Origin: Streptomyces sp. Ru71
Lineage (GTDB): Bacteria > Actinomycetota > Actinomycetes > Streptomycetales > Streptomycetaceae
DNA: 64,000 nt
Direction: 5' to 3'
Assembly (NCBI RefSeq): GCF_002920535.1
Contig: NZ_PQSS01000006.1
Location: 62,001-126,000, forward strand
Every line of letters starts with the position of its first letter. The stretch's first letter is position 1. Position numbers and translations under genes: made by a program. The notes under the pieces were generated by a model. That model ran no database searches. It was not told where the DNA came from and saw only the letters and a program-made list of their open reading frames with translations. Below are positions 22,467-30,960 of this stretch, one piece after another.

Positions 22467-24686
22467 TCACCGGAATGGGCGCTTGTGCAGTTCGATGGCC
22501 AGCGGTGTGGCGGTGAACATCGAGGAGTAGGTGCCCACGACGAGGCCGATGAGGAGGGCGAGGGCGAAGTCGGTCAGGGTGTCGCCGCCGAGGACGGCCA
22601 GTGCGGTGAGGATGAAAGCGGCGCCCATGCCGGTGTTCACGGTGCGGGGCAGGGTCTGCAGCAGCGCCTGGTTGGCGACGGCGGCGAAGGGCTTCTTGCG
22701 GCCGGGGCGCTGGAGTTCTCGGATCCGGTCGAAGACGACGACGGAGTCGTTGACCGAGTAGCCGATGACCGTCAGCAGCGCGGCCAGGAAGACGCCGTCG
22801 ACGGGCTTGCCGAGCCAGGCGAAGATGCCGACGAGGATCACGACGTCGTGGGCGAGGGCGGCGACGGCGGAGGTCCCCAGGAGCCAGCGGAAGCGTGCGG
22901 CGAGATAGACGAGCTGGGCGGCCAGGGCGACCAGGAGGGCGATGAGCGCGCCTTGGCGCAGTTCCCTGCCGAGGCTCGGCCCGATGGCTTCGTCGCGGAT
23001 CTTGTCGGCTCGGCGTGCCAGATCGTCGACGGTGTCGGTGATGGTGGCTGCCTGGGCGTTGGTCAGGTGGTGGGTGCGGACGGTGAGCTGGTTCTCGCCG
23101 GAGGTCTGGACGACGGCCCGGGGGAATCCGGCGTCGGCGAGCGCGGTGCGGGCCCGGTCGGGATCGACGGGGGTGGCGGTGGTGTATTCGATGAGGCGGC
23201 CACCGGTGAATTCGACGCCGAAGTCGAGGCCGCGCACGGCGATCCCGGTGGCGGCGAGGACGAGGGCGGCGGCGGAGGCGGCCAGCCACCGGCGCGGGTG
23301 GCGCATCAGGTTCGGGTCGCTGCGGGTGAGGCGGGCTCGGACGGTACCGGGGTGGGTGATGCCGGTGAGGTGGGGGCGGCGACGCAGACCGGGGCGGGCG
23401 ACGGCGTAGTCGGCCAGGGCGCGGGTGATGACCAGTGCGCTGATCATGGAGGCGAGGACGCCGATGCCCAGCGTGACGCCGAACCCGCGCACGGGTCCGG
23501 AGGCGAGGAAGAACAGCAGGCCGGCAGCGATGAGGGTGGTGATGTTGGAGTCGGCGATCGCGCTGAACGCCCTGCGGAATCCGGCGGTCAGGGACGAGCG
23601 TGGGGTGGTTCGGTGGCGGGAGGCGTATTCCTCGCGGGCGCGTTCGAAGACGAGCACGTTGGCGTCGACCGCCATACCGATGGCCAGGACGAATCCGGCG
23701 AGGCCGGGCAGGGTCAGGGTGGCGCCGAGGGCGACCAGGGCGGCGTAGGAGATGAGGCCGTAACAGGCCAGGGCGACGACGGCCAGGGCTCCCATGATCC
23801 GGTAGACGGCGACGATGAACAGAGAGGTCACAGCGGTGCCGATGGCAGCGGCCCAGGCACTGGCCGTGATGGCCTGCGCGCCCAGGGTGGGACCGACGGT
23901 GCGCTGCTCGATGATCTCGACCGGCACCGGCAGGGCGCCGCCGTTGATGAGCAGGGCGAGTTCCTTGGCTTCGCTGTGGTCGAAGGTCCCGGTGATCTGG
24001 GTGGAGCCGCCGCTGATGCCGGACCGGCAGGTGACGGACTGGGCGACCTGCGGCGAGGAGATGATCTTGTCGTCGAGGACGATGGCGACCCGGCGGCGCG
24101 GATCTCCGGCCGGGTGGCACGCCGCGTCGCCGGTCAGGCGGGCCCAGCCCTTTTCGCCGCTTCCCTTGAAGTCCACGGTGACGTGCCATCCCGCACCGCC
24201 CTGCTGGTCGAAGCCGGCGGCTGCCTTCTCGACGTCCTTGCCGGTCAGTGAGGCCGCCTTGAGGCGCAGTTGCCGGCCGGACTCGTCGGCGAGCACCTGC
24301 TCGTGGGGGCGTTCGGGCAGCTCGGCGTCGGTCGCCGTGCCGAGTACCTGGTGGAAGGTGAGCTGGGCGGTGCGGCCCAGCACATCGGCCGCCTTCCGCG
24401 GATCCTGCAGACCGGGCAGTTCGACGACGATCCGGTCGCTGCCGGAACGCGCGATGACGGGCTCGGCGACCCCGAGCGCGTCGATTCGGCCGCGCAGCAC
24501 CTCCACCGTGCGGTCCGTCGCCTCGGTGTCGGCGTCGGCAGCGTCGGTGGGGCGGGTTTCCAGCACGATCTGGGTGCCGCCCCGCAGATCGAGTCCGAGG
24601 TGGACGGGCACGGTGAGGGCGACGTACAGGGACAGGGCAACGGCAGCGAGGGCGATCAGCCCTCTGATGTGCGGGGATCGGTTCAC
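22467..24686 (-). CDS. secDF: Fused SecDF protein-export subunit
   Basis: 739-residue fusion of SecD and SecF, which use the proton gradient to help preproteins leave the SecYEG channel. Twelve transmembrane helices are expected. SecD part: first helix, then GLDLRGGTQIVLE (residues about 32-44), the P1 domain, and GFVLAIGMAVDANVLVFERA. SecF part: GLDFGVEFTGGRLIEY and ALLTVIGYSVNDSVVVFDRI. The GTG at 24686 has GGAGG six bases upstream. Streptomyces usually also has separate secD and secF genes, so this is likely the accessory fused paralogue. Confidence 0.93.
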   Translation of the reverse strand: MNRSPHIRGLIALAAVALSLYVALTVPVHLGLDLRGGTQIVLETRPTDAADADTEATDRTVEVLRGRIDALGVAEPVIARSGSDRIVVELPGLQDPRKAADVLGRTAQLTFHQVLGTATDAELPERPHEQVLADESGRQLRLKAASLTGKDVEKAAAGFDQQGGAGWHVTVDFKGSGEKGWARLTGDAACHPAGDPRRRVAIVLDDKIISSPQVAQSVTCRSGISGGSTQITGTFDHSEAKELALLINGGALPVPVEIIEQRTVGPTLGAQAITASAWAAAIGTAVTSLFIVAVYRIMGALAVVALACYGLISYAALVALGATLTLPGLAGFVLAIGMAVDANVLVFERAREEYASRHRTTPRSSLTAGFRRAFSAIADSNITTLIAAGLLFFLASGPVRGFGVTLGIGVLASMISALVITRALADYAVARPGLRRRPHLTGITHPGTVRARLTRSDPNLMRHPRRWLAASAAALVLAATGIAVRGLDFGVEFTGGRLIEYTTATPVDPDRARTALADAGFPRAVVQTSGENQLTVRTHHLTNAQAATITDTVDDLARRADKIRDEAIGPSLGRELRQGALIALLVALAAQLVYLAARFRWLLGTSAVAALAHDVVILVGIFAWLGKPVDGVFLAALLTVIGYSVNDSVVVFDRIRELQRPGRKKPFAAVANQALLQTLPRTVNTGMGAAFILTALAVLGGDTLTDFALALLIGLVVGTYSSMFTATPLAIELHKRPFR

Positions 24687-24750
24687 GACGGGCCTCCGGC
24701 AGGCACACCGCGGCCAGGGCAGTGGCCGCGGTCGAGAAGGGGGAAGGGAT

Positions 24751-25188
24751 TCAGATGCCGGAGAGCGAGGGTGGTGCCCGGCCACCATGACGGTGTGCCG
24801 GTTGCTCCGACGCGGGGGGATCTACCGCCGAGGCCAGGGGTTGCCCGGGCGGGCGCGGGCCGATCGCTGTGCCGGGTGACGCACCCGGCGTGAGGACCGG
24901 CGGAGCATGACGTTCGCCGGTGGCGTCCCGATGGCTTCGCACGGCAGCGGTGGACACACCCGGTTCCGCGTCGTCCGCGTAAGGCCCGCTGGGACGCGCG
25001 GGACTGTGCGCCGGCTCCGCCCCGGCGGCGAGCACCGTGCCGCCCGGTACCTGCGCGTGCTCACCGCCGAGGACGGACGGGCCGAGCAGGGCGATGAGCA
25101 AGGCCAGCAGGACAGCCGGCAGCACGGCCGACACCGCTGCCGTGCCCGGGCCACGCGTGCGCGGAACGGTGTGCGCGACGTCAGCCAT
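24751..25188 (-). CDS. Small membrane-anchored Pro/Ala-rich protein
   Basis: 145-residue protein of unknown function. The N-terminus MADVAHTVPRTRGPGTAAV leads into one hydrophobic segment (AVLPAVLLALLIALLGPSVL), followed by about 95 residues rich in Pro, Ala, Gly and Ser that look extracytoplasmic and unstructured. It lies between the response regulator and SecDF genes on the same strand and may share a transcript with them. Opposite-strand frames look worse, but confidence is moderate. Confidence 0.55.
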   Translation of the reverse strand: MADVAHTVPRTRGPGTAAVSAVLPAVLLALLIALLGPSVLGGEHAQVPGGTVLAAGAEPAHSPARPSGPYADDAEPGVSTAAVRSHRDATGERHAPPVLTPGASPGTAIGPRPPGQPLASAVDPPASEQPAHRHGGRAPPSLSGI

Positions 25189-25214
25189 CCCCCGTCCCCC
25201 CCTTGTGAGCAGGC

Positions 25215-25880
25215 TCAGGCTTCGATGAGGCCGGCGCGGATCGCATAGCGGGTGAGTTCCAGCCGGTCACGCAGGCCGAGCTTGCGCAGCAGGTTCTCCC
25301 GGTGCCGGTGGACGGTCTTGATGCTGATGAAGAGCATCTCCGCGATCTCTTTGGAGGAATGGCCCTCGGCGACGAGTTTGAGGACCTCCTCCTCGCGCGC
25401 GGTCAGCACCTGCTCGGGCGGCTCCTCGCCTTCGCGGACCCGGTCGAGGTAGTTGCGGATGAGCGCGGTGACCGCGCCGGGATACAGGAAGGGCTCGTCG
25501 CGCATGGCGGCCCGGCATGCCGCCACCAGGTCGCGGTCCGCCACGGACTTCAGCACATATCCACTGGCGCCGGCCTTCAGGGCCTGGAAGAAGTACTGCT
25601 CGTTGTCGTGCATCGTCAGCATCAGCACCCGCAGTCCGGGCTTAGACGCGAGGAGTTCCCGGGTGGCCTGCAGGCCGGTCATCCGGGGCATGGCGATGTC
25701 CAGCACCGCCAGGTCGACCTCATGGGTGCGGGCCAGCTCGATGGCCTCCGCGCCGTCCCCCGCCTCGGCGACGACCTCAAGGTCCGGCTCCCGGTCGAGG
25801 ATGAGCCGCACCCCGCGACGTACCAGAGCGTGGTCGTCGGCGAGGAGGATGCGGATCACGGATGTGTGGGGCGTGGTCAT
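25215..25880 (-). CDS. NarL/LuxR-type response regulator
   Basis: 221-residue two-component response regulator. The receiver domain has the acidic pair in LLADDHALVRRGV, the phosphorylated Asp in DLAVLDIAMPRMTG (about residue 55) and Lys in YVLKSVAD. The LuxR-type helix-turn-helix is LTAREEEVLKLVAEGHSSKE, then IAEMLFISIKTVHRHRENLL. Its start overlaps the kinase stop by four bases, so kinase and regulator are coupled. Targets are unknown; the repeats upstream of the DksA-like gene are candidates. Confidence 0.93.
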   Translation of the reverse strand: MTTPHTSVIRILLADDHALVRRGVRLILDREPDLEVVAEAGDGAEAIELARTHEVDLAVLDIAMPRMTGLQATRELLASKPGLRVLMLTMHDNEQYFFQALKAGASGYVLKSVADRDLVAACRAAMRDEPFLYPGAVTALIRNYLDRVREGEEPPEQVLTAREEEVLKLVAEGHSSKEIAEMLFISIKTVHRHRENLLRKLGLRDRLELTRYAIRAGLIEA

Positions 25881-26830
25881 GGCTGCTTCCTGGGGAGGGG
25901 CACGGTCAGCCGCACCGTGGTACCGGACTGCGGCTGGGAGGTGACATCCAGCGCGGCCCCGATCAGCAGGGCCCGCTCGCGCATTCCGCGGATTCCGGCC
26001 CCTTCGCGTGCGACGCCGGTTCCATGGCCGTCGTCGACGACGGCCAGCACCACCGCGTTGTCGGTGTGGTGCAGACTCACTTCGACGTGGCCGGCTTCGG
26101 CATGACGGGCGACGTTGGTCAGGGCTTCCTGAGCGACGCGGTACAGCACGAGTTCCGTCTCATGGTCGAACGCGGGCAGGCCGGTGTCGAAGCGGCGCAC
26201 CACGCGCAGTCCGACATGGGCGGCGAACTCGCTGGTCAGCGAGGTCAGGGCGCTGATCAGACCGAGGTCCTCCAGCGCGCCCGGCCGTAGTCGGCGCACC
26301 AGGCGGCGCACCTCGTCCAGGCTCCCCCTGGTGATCTCCTGCGTTTGCCGGAGCTCACCGCGCAGGGGCTCGTCCGCCTCGCCGGCGGCCCGCTCCAGCG
26401 CCAGCAGGATCGCGGTCATGCTCTGGCCGACCTCGTCGTGCAGTTCCTGCGCGATGCGTCGCCGCTCCGCTTCCTGTGCGAACAGGGCGCGGGCGCTGCT
26501 GGTGGCCCGTTCATGCTCAAGGCGCTCCAGCATGGCGTTGAAGGTGCGGACCAGTTCGGCGGTCTCGCCGCGGCCGCCCTCCGGCAGCCGCTGGCCGGGG
26601 CGCAGCAGATCCACGGTGGCCATCAGCCGGGTGAGCCGGTCGAGCGGGGCCAGGCCGATCCGCAGCAAGGCGGCGTTGGCGACCAGCATGACGACCAGGC
26701 CGGCCACGAGGATGACCGCCTCGGTCAGCACCACGGGCACGGACACGGTCACCGGAGCCCACAGCAGCAGCGCGGTGGCACTGCCCAGCACGACCGCGTT
26801 GAGCGCGAAGATCCGCCAGAACAGGGACAC
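25877..26830 (-). CDS. HAMP-containing sensor histidine kinase
   Basis: 317-residue histidine kinase of the HisKA_3/NarX type. Two transmembrane helices near the N-terminus (about residues 8-27 and 33-57) have almost no extracellular loop, so the signal is probably in the membrane or cytoplasm. A HAMP domain follows (LAPLDRLTRLMATVDLL), then RRIAQELHDEVGQSMTAILL with the phosphorylated His, and an ATPase domain ending in DDGHGTG and GAGIRGMRERALL. Forms a coupled pair with the regulator at 25215. Confidence 0.92.
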   Translation of the reverse strand: MSLFWRIFALNAVVLGSATALLLWAPVTVSVPVVLTEAVILVAGLVVMLVANAALLRIGLAPLDRLTRLMATVDLLRPGQRLPEGGRGETAELVRTFNAMLERLEHERATSSARALFAQEAERRRIAQELHDEVGQSMTAILLALERAAGEADEPLRGELRQTQEITRGSLDEVRRLVRRLRPGALEDLGLISALTSLTSEFAAHVGLRVVRRFDTGLPAFDHETELVLYRVAQEALTNVARHAEAGHVEVSLHHTDNAVVLAVVDDGHGTGVAREGAGIRGMRERALLIGAALDVTSQPQSGTTVRLTVPLPRKQP

Positions 26831-27173
26831 CGGGATGACGCCTCTCTCTAGGTGACACGGCTTTGTCTCTACTGTCGGTCACCGCGCACCCCGAGCGTGA
26901 GCTGCGGCCACTGGTACGGACCGGCCTGCCGTCCAGGCTGCCCGCTGCCGGTTCCCTCGTCGATGGGCTCCAATGCCCATTTGCGGGAGCCGGCCCGCCC
27001 ACGCCGCGATGGGTCCTGGAACATGCCGCAGATGGGTATCGCGCCCGATGGGTTTCGCGGGGCGTCGCGGCCAGAGTGGAGGCATGAACCGGCCCCCGTG
27101 ACTCCCCCCTCCTCTCGCCCCCGACAGCCGCCTGCCCGGCGCGATCCCCTCCTGCTCGAAAGAAGGAACGGCC
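26831..27173. promoter_or_regulatory. Intergenic region with repeated ATGGGT elements
   Basis: The 343-bp gap between the divergent kinase and DksA-like genes holds no supported gene. It contains two near-identical 12-mers in the same direction, ATGGGTATCGCG (27032-27043) and ATGGGTTTCGCG (27048-27059), 16 bp apart start to start. An earlier copy of ATGGGT lies at 27009. An inverted repeat, ATGGGC with GCCCAT around six bases, lies near 26965. These may be binding sites for the adjacent response regulator; this is inference. Confidence 0.4.
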
Positions 27174-27500
27174 ATGTCGCTCGACACGCCCCAGACCGAA
27201 TCCCGTAGTGAGCGGCTGACGGCGCACGAGGCCCTCCAGCGCCTCGAACACGAACGTGCCTCCCGGCTCACCCAGCTGCGGGCCATCGGCGAGGCCGGAC
27301 GTGACGCGGAGGAACAGGTGCTGTCCGCGCAGAAGGACACCATCCAGCGAGTCCTCACCGAGGTCGAGGCCGCCATCACCCGCGTCCGGGACGGCAGTTA
27401 CGGCGTCTGCCAGAACTGCTCCAAGCCCATCCCGGTCGAGCGCCTGGAAATCCTGCCCTACGCGCCGCTCTGCGTCCCGTGCCAGCGCAGCATCCCGTGA
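27174..27500 (+). CDS. DksA/TraR-type zinc-finger protein 1
   Basis: 108-residue DksA/TraR-like protein. A helical N-terminal half (SERLTAHEALQRLEHERASR) forms the coiled coil that in DksA enters the RNA polymerase secondary channel. The C-terminal half has a C4 zinc finger: CQNC, then 17 residues on, CVPC. DksA modifies transcription with (p)ppGpp; actinobacterial homologues often lack the two coiled-coil-tip Asp residues, and I see no clear DxxDxA tip here. ATG 27174 with GAAAGAAGG upstream. Confidence 0.88.
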   Translation: MSLDTPQTESRSERLTAHEALQRLEHERASRLTQLRAIGEAGRDAEEQVLSAQKDTIQRVLTEVEAAITRVRDGSYGVCQNCSKPIPVERLEILPYAPLCVPCQRSIP

Positions 27501-27548
27501 CCAACACCCGTCCGCCCGCCCTCTCCCGCCCTGCCCAGGGGTGATGTG

Positions 27549-27920
27549 ATGAACCGTCAGATCATCGGCGATCGCCACACGACTCTGTCGTTGGAGGACT
27601 TCGCCGCACTGCGCGAGAACCTGCACGAGCAACGCCTGTTCCGTCAGGAACAGCTTCAGCAGCTCTCAGCGGCCGCCACGACCCGCGCCGACGCGTTGCT
27701 CGACCGGCAGGCCGCTTCCCAGATCGAGGTCCGCGTCAAGCTCGCCGCCTCCGCCCGCATGGTGCTGGCCGACGTCGAAGCCGCCCTGAAGCGGATGGAC
27801 GAGGGCCACTACGGCACCTGTCATCTGTGCCGCGGGCCCATCGCCCGCGAGCGACTGATGATCGTGCCGCAGGCCCGCTACTGCGCCCGCTGCCAGCAGG
27901 TCAGGGAGGCCGGCCGGTGA
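27549..27920 (+). CDS. DksA/TraR-type zinc-finger protein 2
   Basis: 123-residue second DksA/TraR-type protein. Long helical N-terminal region (LEDFAALRENLHEQRLFRQE, then QLQQLSAAATTRADALLDRQ), with a C-terminal C4 finger CHLC and CARC about 17 residues apart. It resembles protein 1 in plan but not in detailed sequence, so this is an old pair and not a recent duplication. The ATG at 27549 has AGGGG seven bases upstream; a GTG one codon earlier is possible. The stop overlaps the start of the MreB-like gene (GTGA). Confidence 0.87.
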   Translation: MNRQIIGDRHTTLSLEDFAALRENLHEQRLFRQEQLQQLSAAATTRADALLDRQAASQIEVRVKLAASARMVLADVEAALKRMDEGHYGTCHLCRGPIARERLMIVPQARYCARCQQVREAGR

Positions 27921-28966
27921 CCACCGCACCCGGTCCCCGTCCCGCGACCACCCGGCACCGCTCGTGGCCCTGGTGCCGGCAGTGCACCGGCATCGCCCTC
28001 GACCTGGGCAGCGCCCGCACCCGGGCCTGGATGTCCGGCAGGCGCATGATCCTCGACGTGCCGACGGTCACGTTCCCCGGCGACGGCGCCACACATCCCA
28101 TCCAGCGCGGCACCATCGTCGACACCCCCGGAACCGCCCGGATGCTCGACCGGCTGCTCGGCCACCGCCTGCCCCGCGCCGGCCGCCCTCTGCTCATCCT
28201 GACCACGCCCGCGCTGGGCGGCATCGCCTACCGGACCGCGGCCCGCACCGCGGTCGAGGTGCTGCGCCCGCGCACCGTACTGACCGTCCCCACCGCGCGC
28301 GCGGTGGCCACGGCGGCAGACGCCGACCTGGCCCACCCCCTGCTCGTCGTGGACATCGGCGCCCACCTCACCGAGGTCACCCTCCTCACCCACGGCACGG
28401 TGACCGACGCCCGCTCCTGCGCCCTGGGCACCGGCGACCTGGACAGGCTCACCCCGCCCGCACGGATCGCCGAGGCAGTCGTCGTCATGCTGACCACCAT
28501 GCTGGACCAGGACCGCACCTCCCAGACGCTCGCCGCCCTCCATCGCGGTGTGCTCCTGGCCGGCGGGGGCGCACTGCGAGCCGACATCACGCGCCCGCTC
28601 ACCGACCGGCTCCATGCTCCCGTCCAGCCCGTCCCGGCCCCGCACACCGCAGCGGTCCGCGGCGCCGCGAGTCTGCTGCGAGCCGCCCACGCCCACCCCT
28701 CCACCACCACGATCACGTACCGGGACGAGCTCTCAGGCGGCCGGCAGCAGTCCGAGTTGCTGGAGCATGGAGAGCTGATCGACCACATGCCAGTGTTCGG
28801 CGAGCCGGTTGCCGTCGAGCCGGTAGATGTCGATCCCGGCGACAGTGCAGGTGCGACCGGTCGGAGGGATGCCGAGGAAGGTGCCGGAATGCGTCGCGTT
28901 GTTGGTCCAGCGGACGACGACACGGTCGCCCTCGGCGATGATGTCGTCAAGGGTGAACGTGGGTGA
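27917..28966 (+). CDS. MreB/Hsp70-like actin-fold ATPase, aberrant 3' end
   Basis: Actin-fold protein, coupled to the DksA-like gene through a GTGA overlap. Phosphate-loop 1 is GIALDLGSARTRAW, phosphate-loop 2 LLVVDIGAHLTEVTLL, and the adenosine motif GVLLAGGGALRADI. The recognisable domain is only about 265 residues, shorter than MreB (about 340), so it lacks part of the subdomains. After about residue 270 the frame keeps going for 235 bases antisense to the SnoaL-like gene, and those residues look like junk. The original stop codon seems lost, or the gene was cut by a rearrangement. Function: possibly filament or cell-shape related, unproven. Confidence 0.7.
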   Translation: MTTAPGPRPATTRHRSWPWCRQCTGIALDLGSARTRAWMSGRRMILDVPTVTFPGDGATHPIQRGTIVDTPGTARMLDRLLGHRLPRAGRPLLILTTPALGGIAYRTAARTAVEVLRPRTVLTVPTARAVATAADADLAHPLLVVDIGAHLTEVTLLTHGTVTDARSCALGTGDLDRLTPPARIAEAVVVMLTTMLDQDRTSQTLAALHRGVLLAGGGALRADITRPLTDRLHAPVQPVPAPHTAAVRGAASLLRAAHAHPSTTTITYRDELSGGRQQSELLEHGELIDHMPVFGEPVAVEPVDVDPGDSAGATGRRDAEEGAGMRRVVGPADDDTVALGDDVVKGERG

Positions 28967-29149
28967 CAGTCCTTCCACGAGCATGGTGACACGGCCTTTG
29001 AGTCCTTCACGGCCCTGACCCTGTCCGGGCAGAGGGTCGTGTTCTTCGTAGTCCGGCAGTGCCAGCTCGTCGATGACCTCCAGGCGCCGTCCGTTGAGGA
29101 CTTCCTCATAGAAACGACGCACCAGCGCTTTGTTGGCCTCGGTGGACAC
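28733..29149 (-). CDS. SnoaL-like ester cyclase family protein
   Basis: 138-residue NTF2-fold protein of the SnoaL-like group. The pattern NKALVRRFYEEVLNGRRLEV, then LPDYEEHDPLPGQGQGREGL, and WTNNATHSGTFLGIPPTGRT is typical. Some members cyclise polyketides; most are of unknown function, and no polyketide genes lie nearby. The GTG start at 29149 has AGGAGG six bases upstream. Its 3' end overlaps the run-on of the MreB-like gene by 234 bp on the opposite strand. Confidence 0.85.
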   Translation of the reverse strand: MSTEANKALVRRFYEEVLNGRRLEVIDELALPDYEEHDPLPGQGQGREGLKGRVTMLVEGLSPTFTLDDIIAEGDRVVVRWTNNATHSGTFLGIPPTGRTCTVAGIDIYRLDGNRLAEHWHVVDQLSMLQQLGLLPAA

Positions 29150-29322
29150 GTGATGCCTCCTCACAAGGGCGGTTCGGTTCACCTTGACACGCGTGGCCGC
29201 CCCGCAGGCAGCACCGCACCGTCAAAGGCATCCGGCCGGCCCAAGGGGGTCCCGCGCGTCGCGATGAGTCCTGGGGCGTCCGGCGGTCGTACAGTCGAAC
29301 CCGTTGCCGAGGAGGACGTCTG

Positions 29323-29886
29323 ATGCGCACCGTGACCTATTCGATGAGCGCCTCACTGGACGGCTACATCGTCGGGCCGGACGGCGGCTTCAACTGGACG
29401 GAGCCCGACGAGGAGGTCTTCCGGTTCTGGATCGACGAGATCCGAGACGTCGGCGTCCACCTGCTGGGGCGACGGCTGTACGAGACGATGCTGTACTGGG
29501 AGACCGCCGACCAGGATCCAACGCTCGACGACTCCATGCGCGAATGGACCGCGCTCTGGAAGCCGCTGCCCAAGGTCGTGTTCTCCACCACGCTGTCGGC
29601 GGTGCAGGGCAATGCCCGCCTGGCCTCCGATGGCCTGGCGGAGGAGATCGAGCGGTTGCGGGCCGAGCCGGGGCAGGGTGACATCGCGATCGGCGGCGCG
29701 ACCCTCGCCGCCGAGGCGGCCGCGCTGGATCTGATCGACGAGTACCGGGTCATGGTCTACCCGGTACTGGTGGGCGGTGGCACACCCTACTTTCCCCGGA
29801 ACGAGCGCCGGGTGGATCTCGAACTCGTCGAGACCCGCGCCTTCAGTTCACAAGTCGTCTACCTCCGCTACCGCGTGACGCGCTGA
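29323..29886 (+). CDS. Dihydrofolate reductase-fold protein (RibD C-terminal)
   Basis: 187-residue protein of the DHFR-like/RibD C-terminal family. SMSASLDGYIVGPDGGFNWT is the typical start, LLGRRLYETMLYWE is the cofactor-loop region, GDIAIGGATLAAEA carries the Gly-Gly motif, and DEYRVMVYPVLVGGGTPYF is the last conserved block. Such proteins probably reduce a pterin- or flavin-like substrate with NADPH; the precise substrate is unknown. GAGGAGG lies seven bases before the ATG. Confidence 0.9.
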   Translation: MRTVTYSMSASLDGYIVGPDGGFNWTEPDEEVFRFWIDEIRDVGVHLLGRRLYETMLYWETADQDPTLDDSMREWTALWKPLPKVVFSTTLSAVQGNARLASDGLAEEIERLRAEPGQGDIAIGGATLAAEAAALDLIDEYRVMVYPVLVGGGTPYFPRNERRVDLELVETRAFSSQVVYLRYRVTR

Positions 29887-29927
29887 GCCACGTTCCAGGC
29901 ACGCTCCTCCTGCCGGACGGCGCATTC

Positions 29928-30824
29928 TCAACCCCGCCGCCCGCTTTCCTGGGAGCTGGTCGCCGCCCAGCTGGCGAGGAGCTTGAGACGGTCCTCGTCG
30001 GGGGTGCCCGGCTCGGCCGTGTAGATGGTCAGCGAGTGGACCTCGCGGGGTGAAATGGGCAGGTCCAGCGGCTGGTAGACGAGTTCCAGGGGCCCGGCGT
30101 CCGGATGCCGGAACCGCTTGACCCCGCCATGGTGGATGCGCACCTCATGGGCGGCCCAACGGGTGCGGAACTCGCCGCTCATCGTGCACAGCTCACCGAT
30201 CAGTTCGCGCAACGCCTTGTCGTGCGGATAGCGGCCGGCCTCGGCGCGCAGCAGGGCGACGGTGGCGCCGAGGTCCCCGTCCCAGTCGATGACGAAGTCG
30301 GGTGCCCCGCGGTCGAGGAACCAGTACCGGGCGAAGTTCGGACGGCCGCGCTCGTCGGTGGTCTCGCTGTCGAACAACGGCGCGAACAAGGCGCGGGCCA
30401 GTGCGTTGGTGGCGACGATGTCGAGGCGGCCGTTGGTGACGAAGGCCGCCGACAGCGTCATGGAGTCGAGCAGCCATTGCACGCGGGGCGGCAGGTCGAC
30501 CGCCTTGCGGCGGCGCGGCGTGCGGCTGGGCGGCTGAGCGGCCCGGGCCAGATCGAACAGGTAGGTGCGTTCGTCGTCGTCGAGCCGCAGCGCGCGGGCG
30601 ACCGCGTCCAGGACGTCTTCGGACACTCCGCCGATGTGGCCCTTCTCCAGCCGCGTGTACCACTCGGTGCTCACGCCGGCGAGGACGGCGACCTCCTCAC
30701 GCCGCAGCCCCGGAACCCGACGCCGGCCGCTGGTGGGCAGCCCGACCTGCTCCGGGGTGATCTTGGCACGCCGGGTGGCGAGGAAGTCACGGATGTCGGC
30801 GCGGTGGTCCGGGAGGGGTTCCAT
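29928..30824 (-). CDS. MmyB-type XRE regulator
   Basis: 298-residue regulator of the same type as the one at 6108. Helix-turn-helix: LRREEVAVLAGVSTEWYTRL with EKGHIGGVS (residues about 38-68). MmyB domain: RVQWLLDSMTLSAAFVTNGR, then DIVATNALARALFAPLF, and SLTIYTAEPGTPDEDRLKLL near the end. The start is set at the ATG at 30824; frame-open sequence beyond it is antisense to the divergent transporter. It probably represses the MFS gene at 30961. Confidence 0.88.
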   Translation of the reverse strand: MEPLPDHRADIRDFLATRRAKITPEQVGLPTSGRRRVPGLRREEVAVLAGVSTEWYTRLEKGHIGGVSEDVLDAVARALRLDDDERTYLFDLARAAQPPSRTPRRRKAVDLPPRVQWLLDSMTLSAAFVTNGRLDIVATNALARALFAPLFDSETTDERGRPNFARYWFLDRGAPDFVIDWDGDLGATVALLRAEAGRYPHDKALRELIGELCTMSGEFRTRWAAHEVRIHHGGVKRFRHPDAGPLELVYQPLDLPISPREVHSLTIYTAEPGTPDEDRLKLLASWAATSSQESGRRG

Positions 30825-30856
30825 GCCGTCCACGCTACGGCCGTCGCCCCCGGGAA

Positions 30857-30879
30857 GGGGGGTCGAGCCTGTACCCCCC
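30857..30879. promoter_or_regulatory. Inverted repeat GGGGGGT-N9-ACCCCCC
   Basis: Seven-base arms with a nine-base spacer lie 33 bp outside the XRE start and 82 bp before the MFS start, in the divergent promoter region. It is well placed to be the operator for the adjacent regulator. No -35/-10 pair was assigned. Confidence 0.45.
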
Positions 30880-30960
30880 ATAAACCCACCCTCCCGCGTC
30901 CCCGGCGGAGGCGGTTTCGTGGGCTGCGCCCCCGATCTCGATCCGCTGCGGAGACGAAGC

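Noticed and set aside
27009..27059. ATGGGT repeats as a CRISPR or tandem-repeat array
   Set aside because: Only two clear 12-mers and one partial core, with no regular spacer-repeat series.
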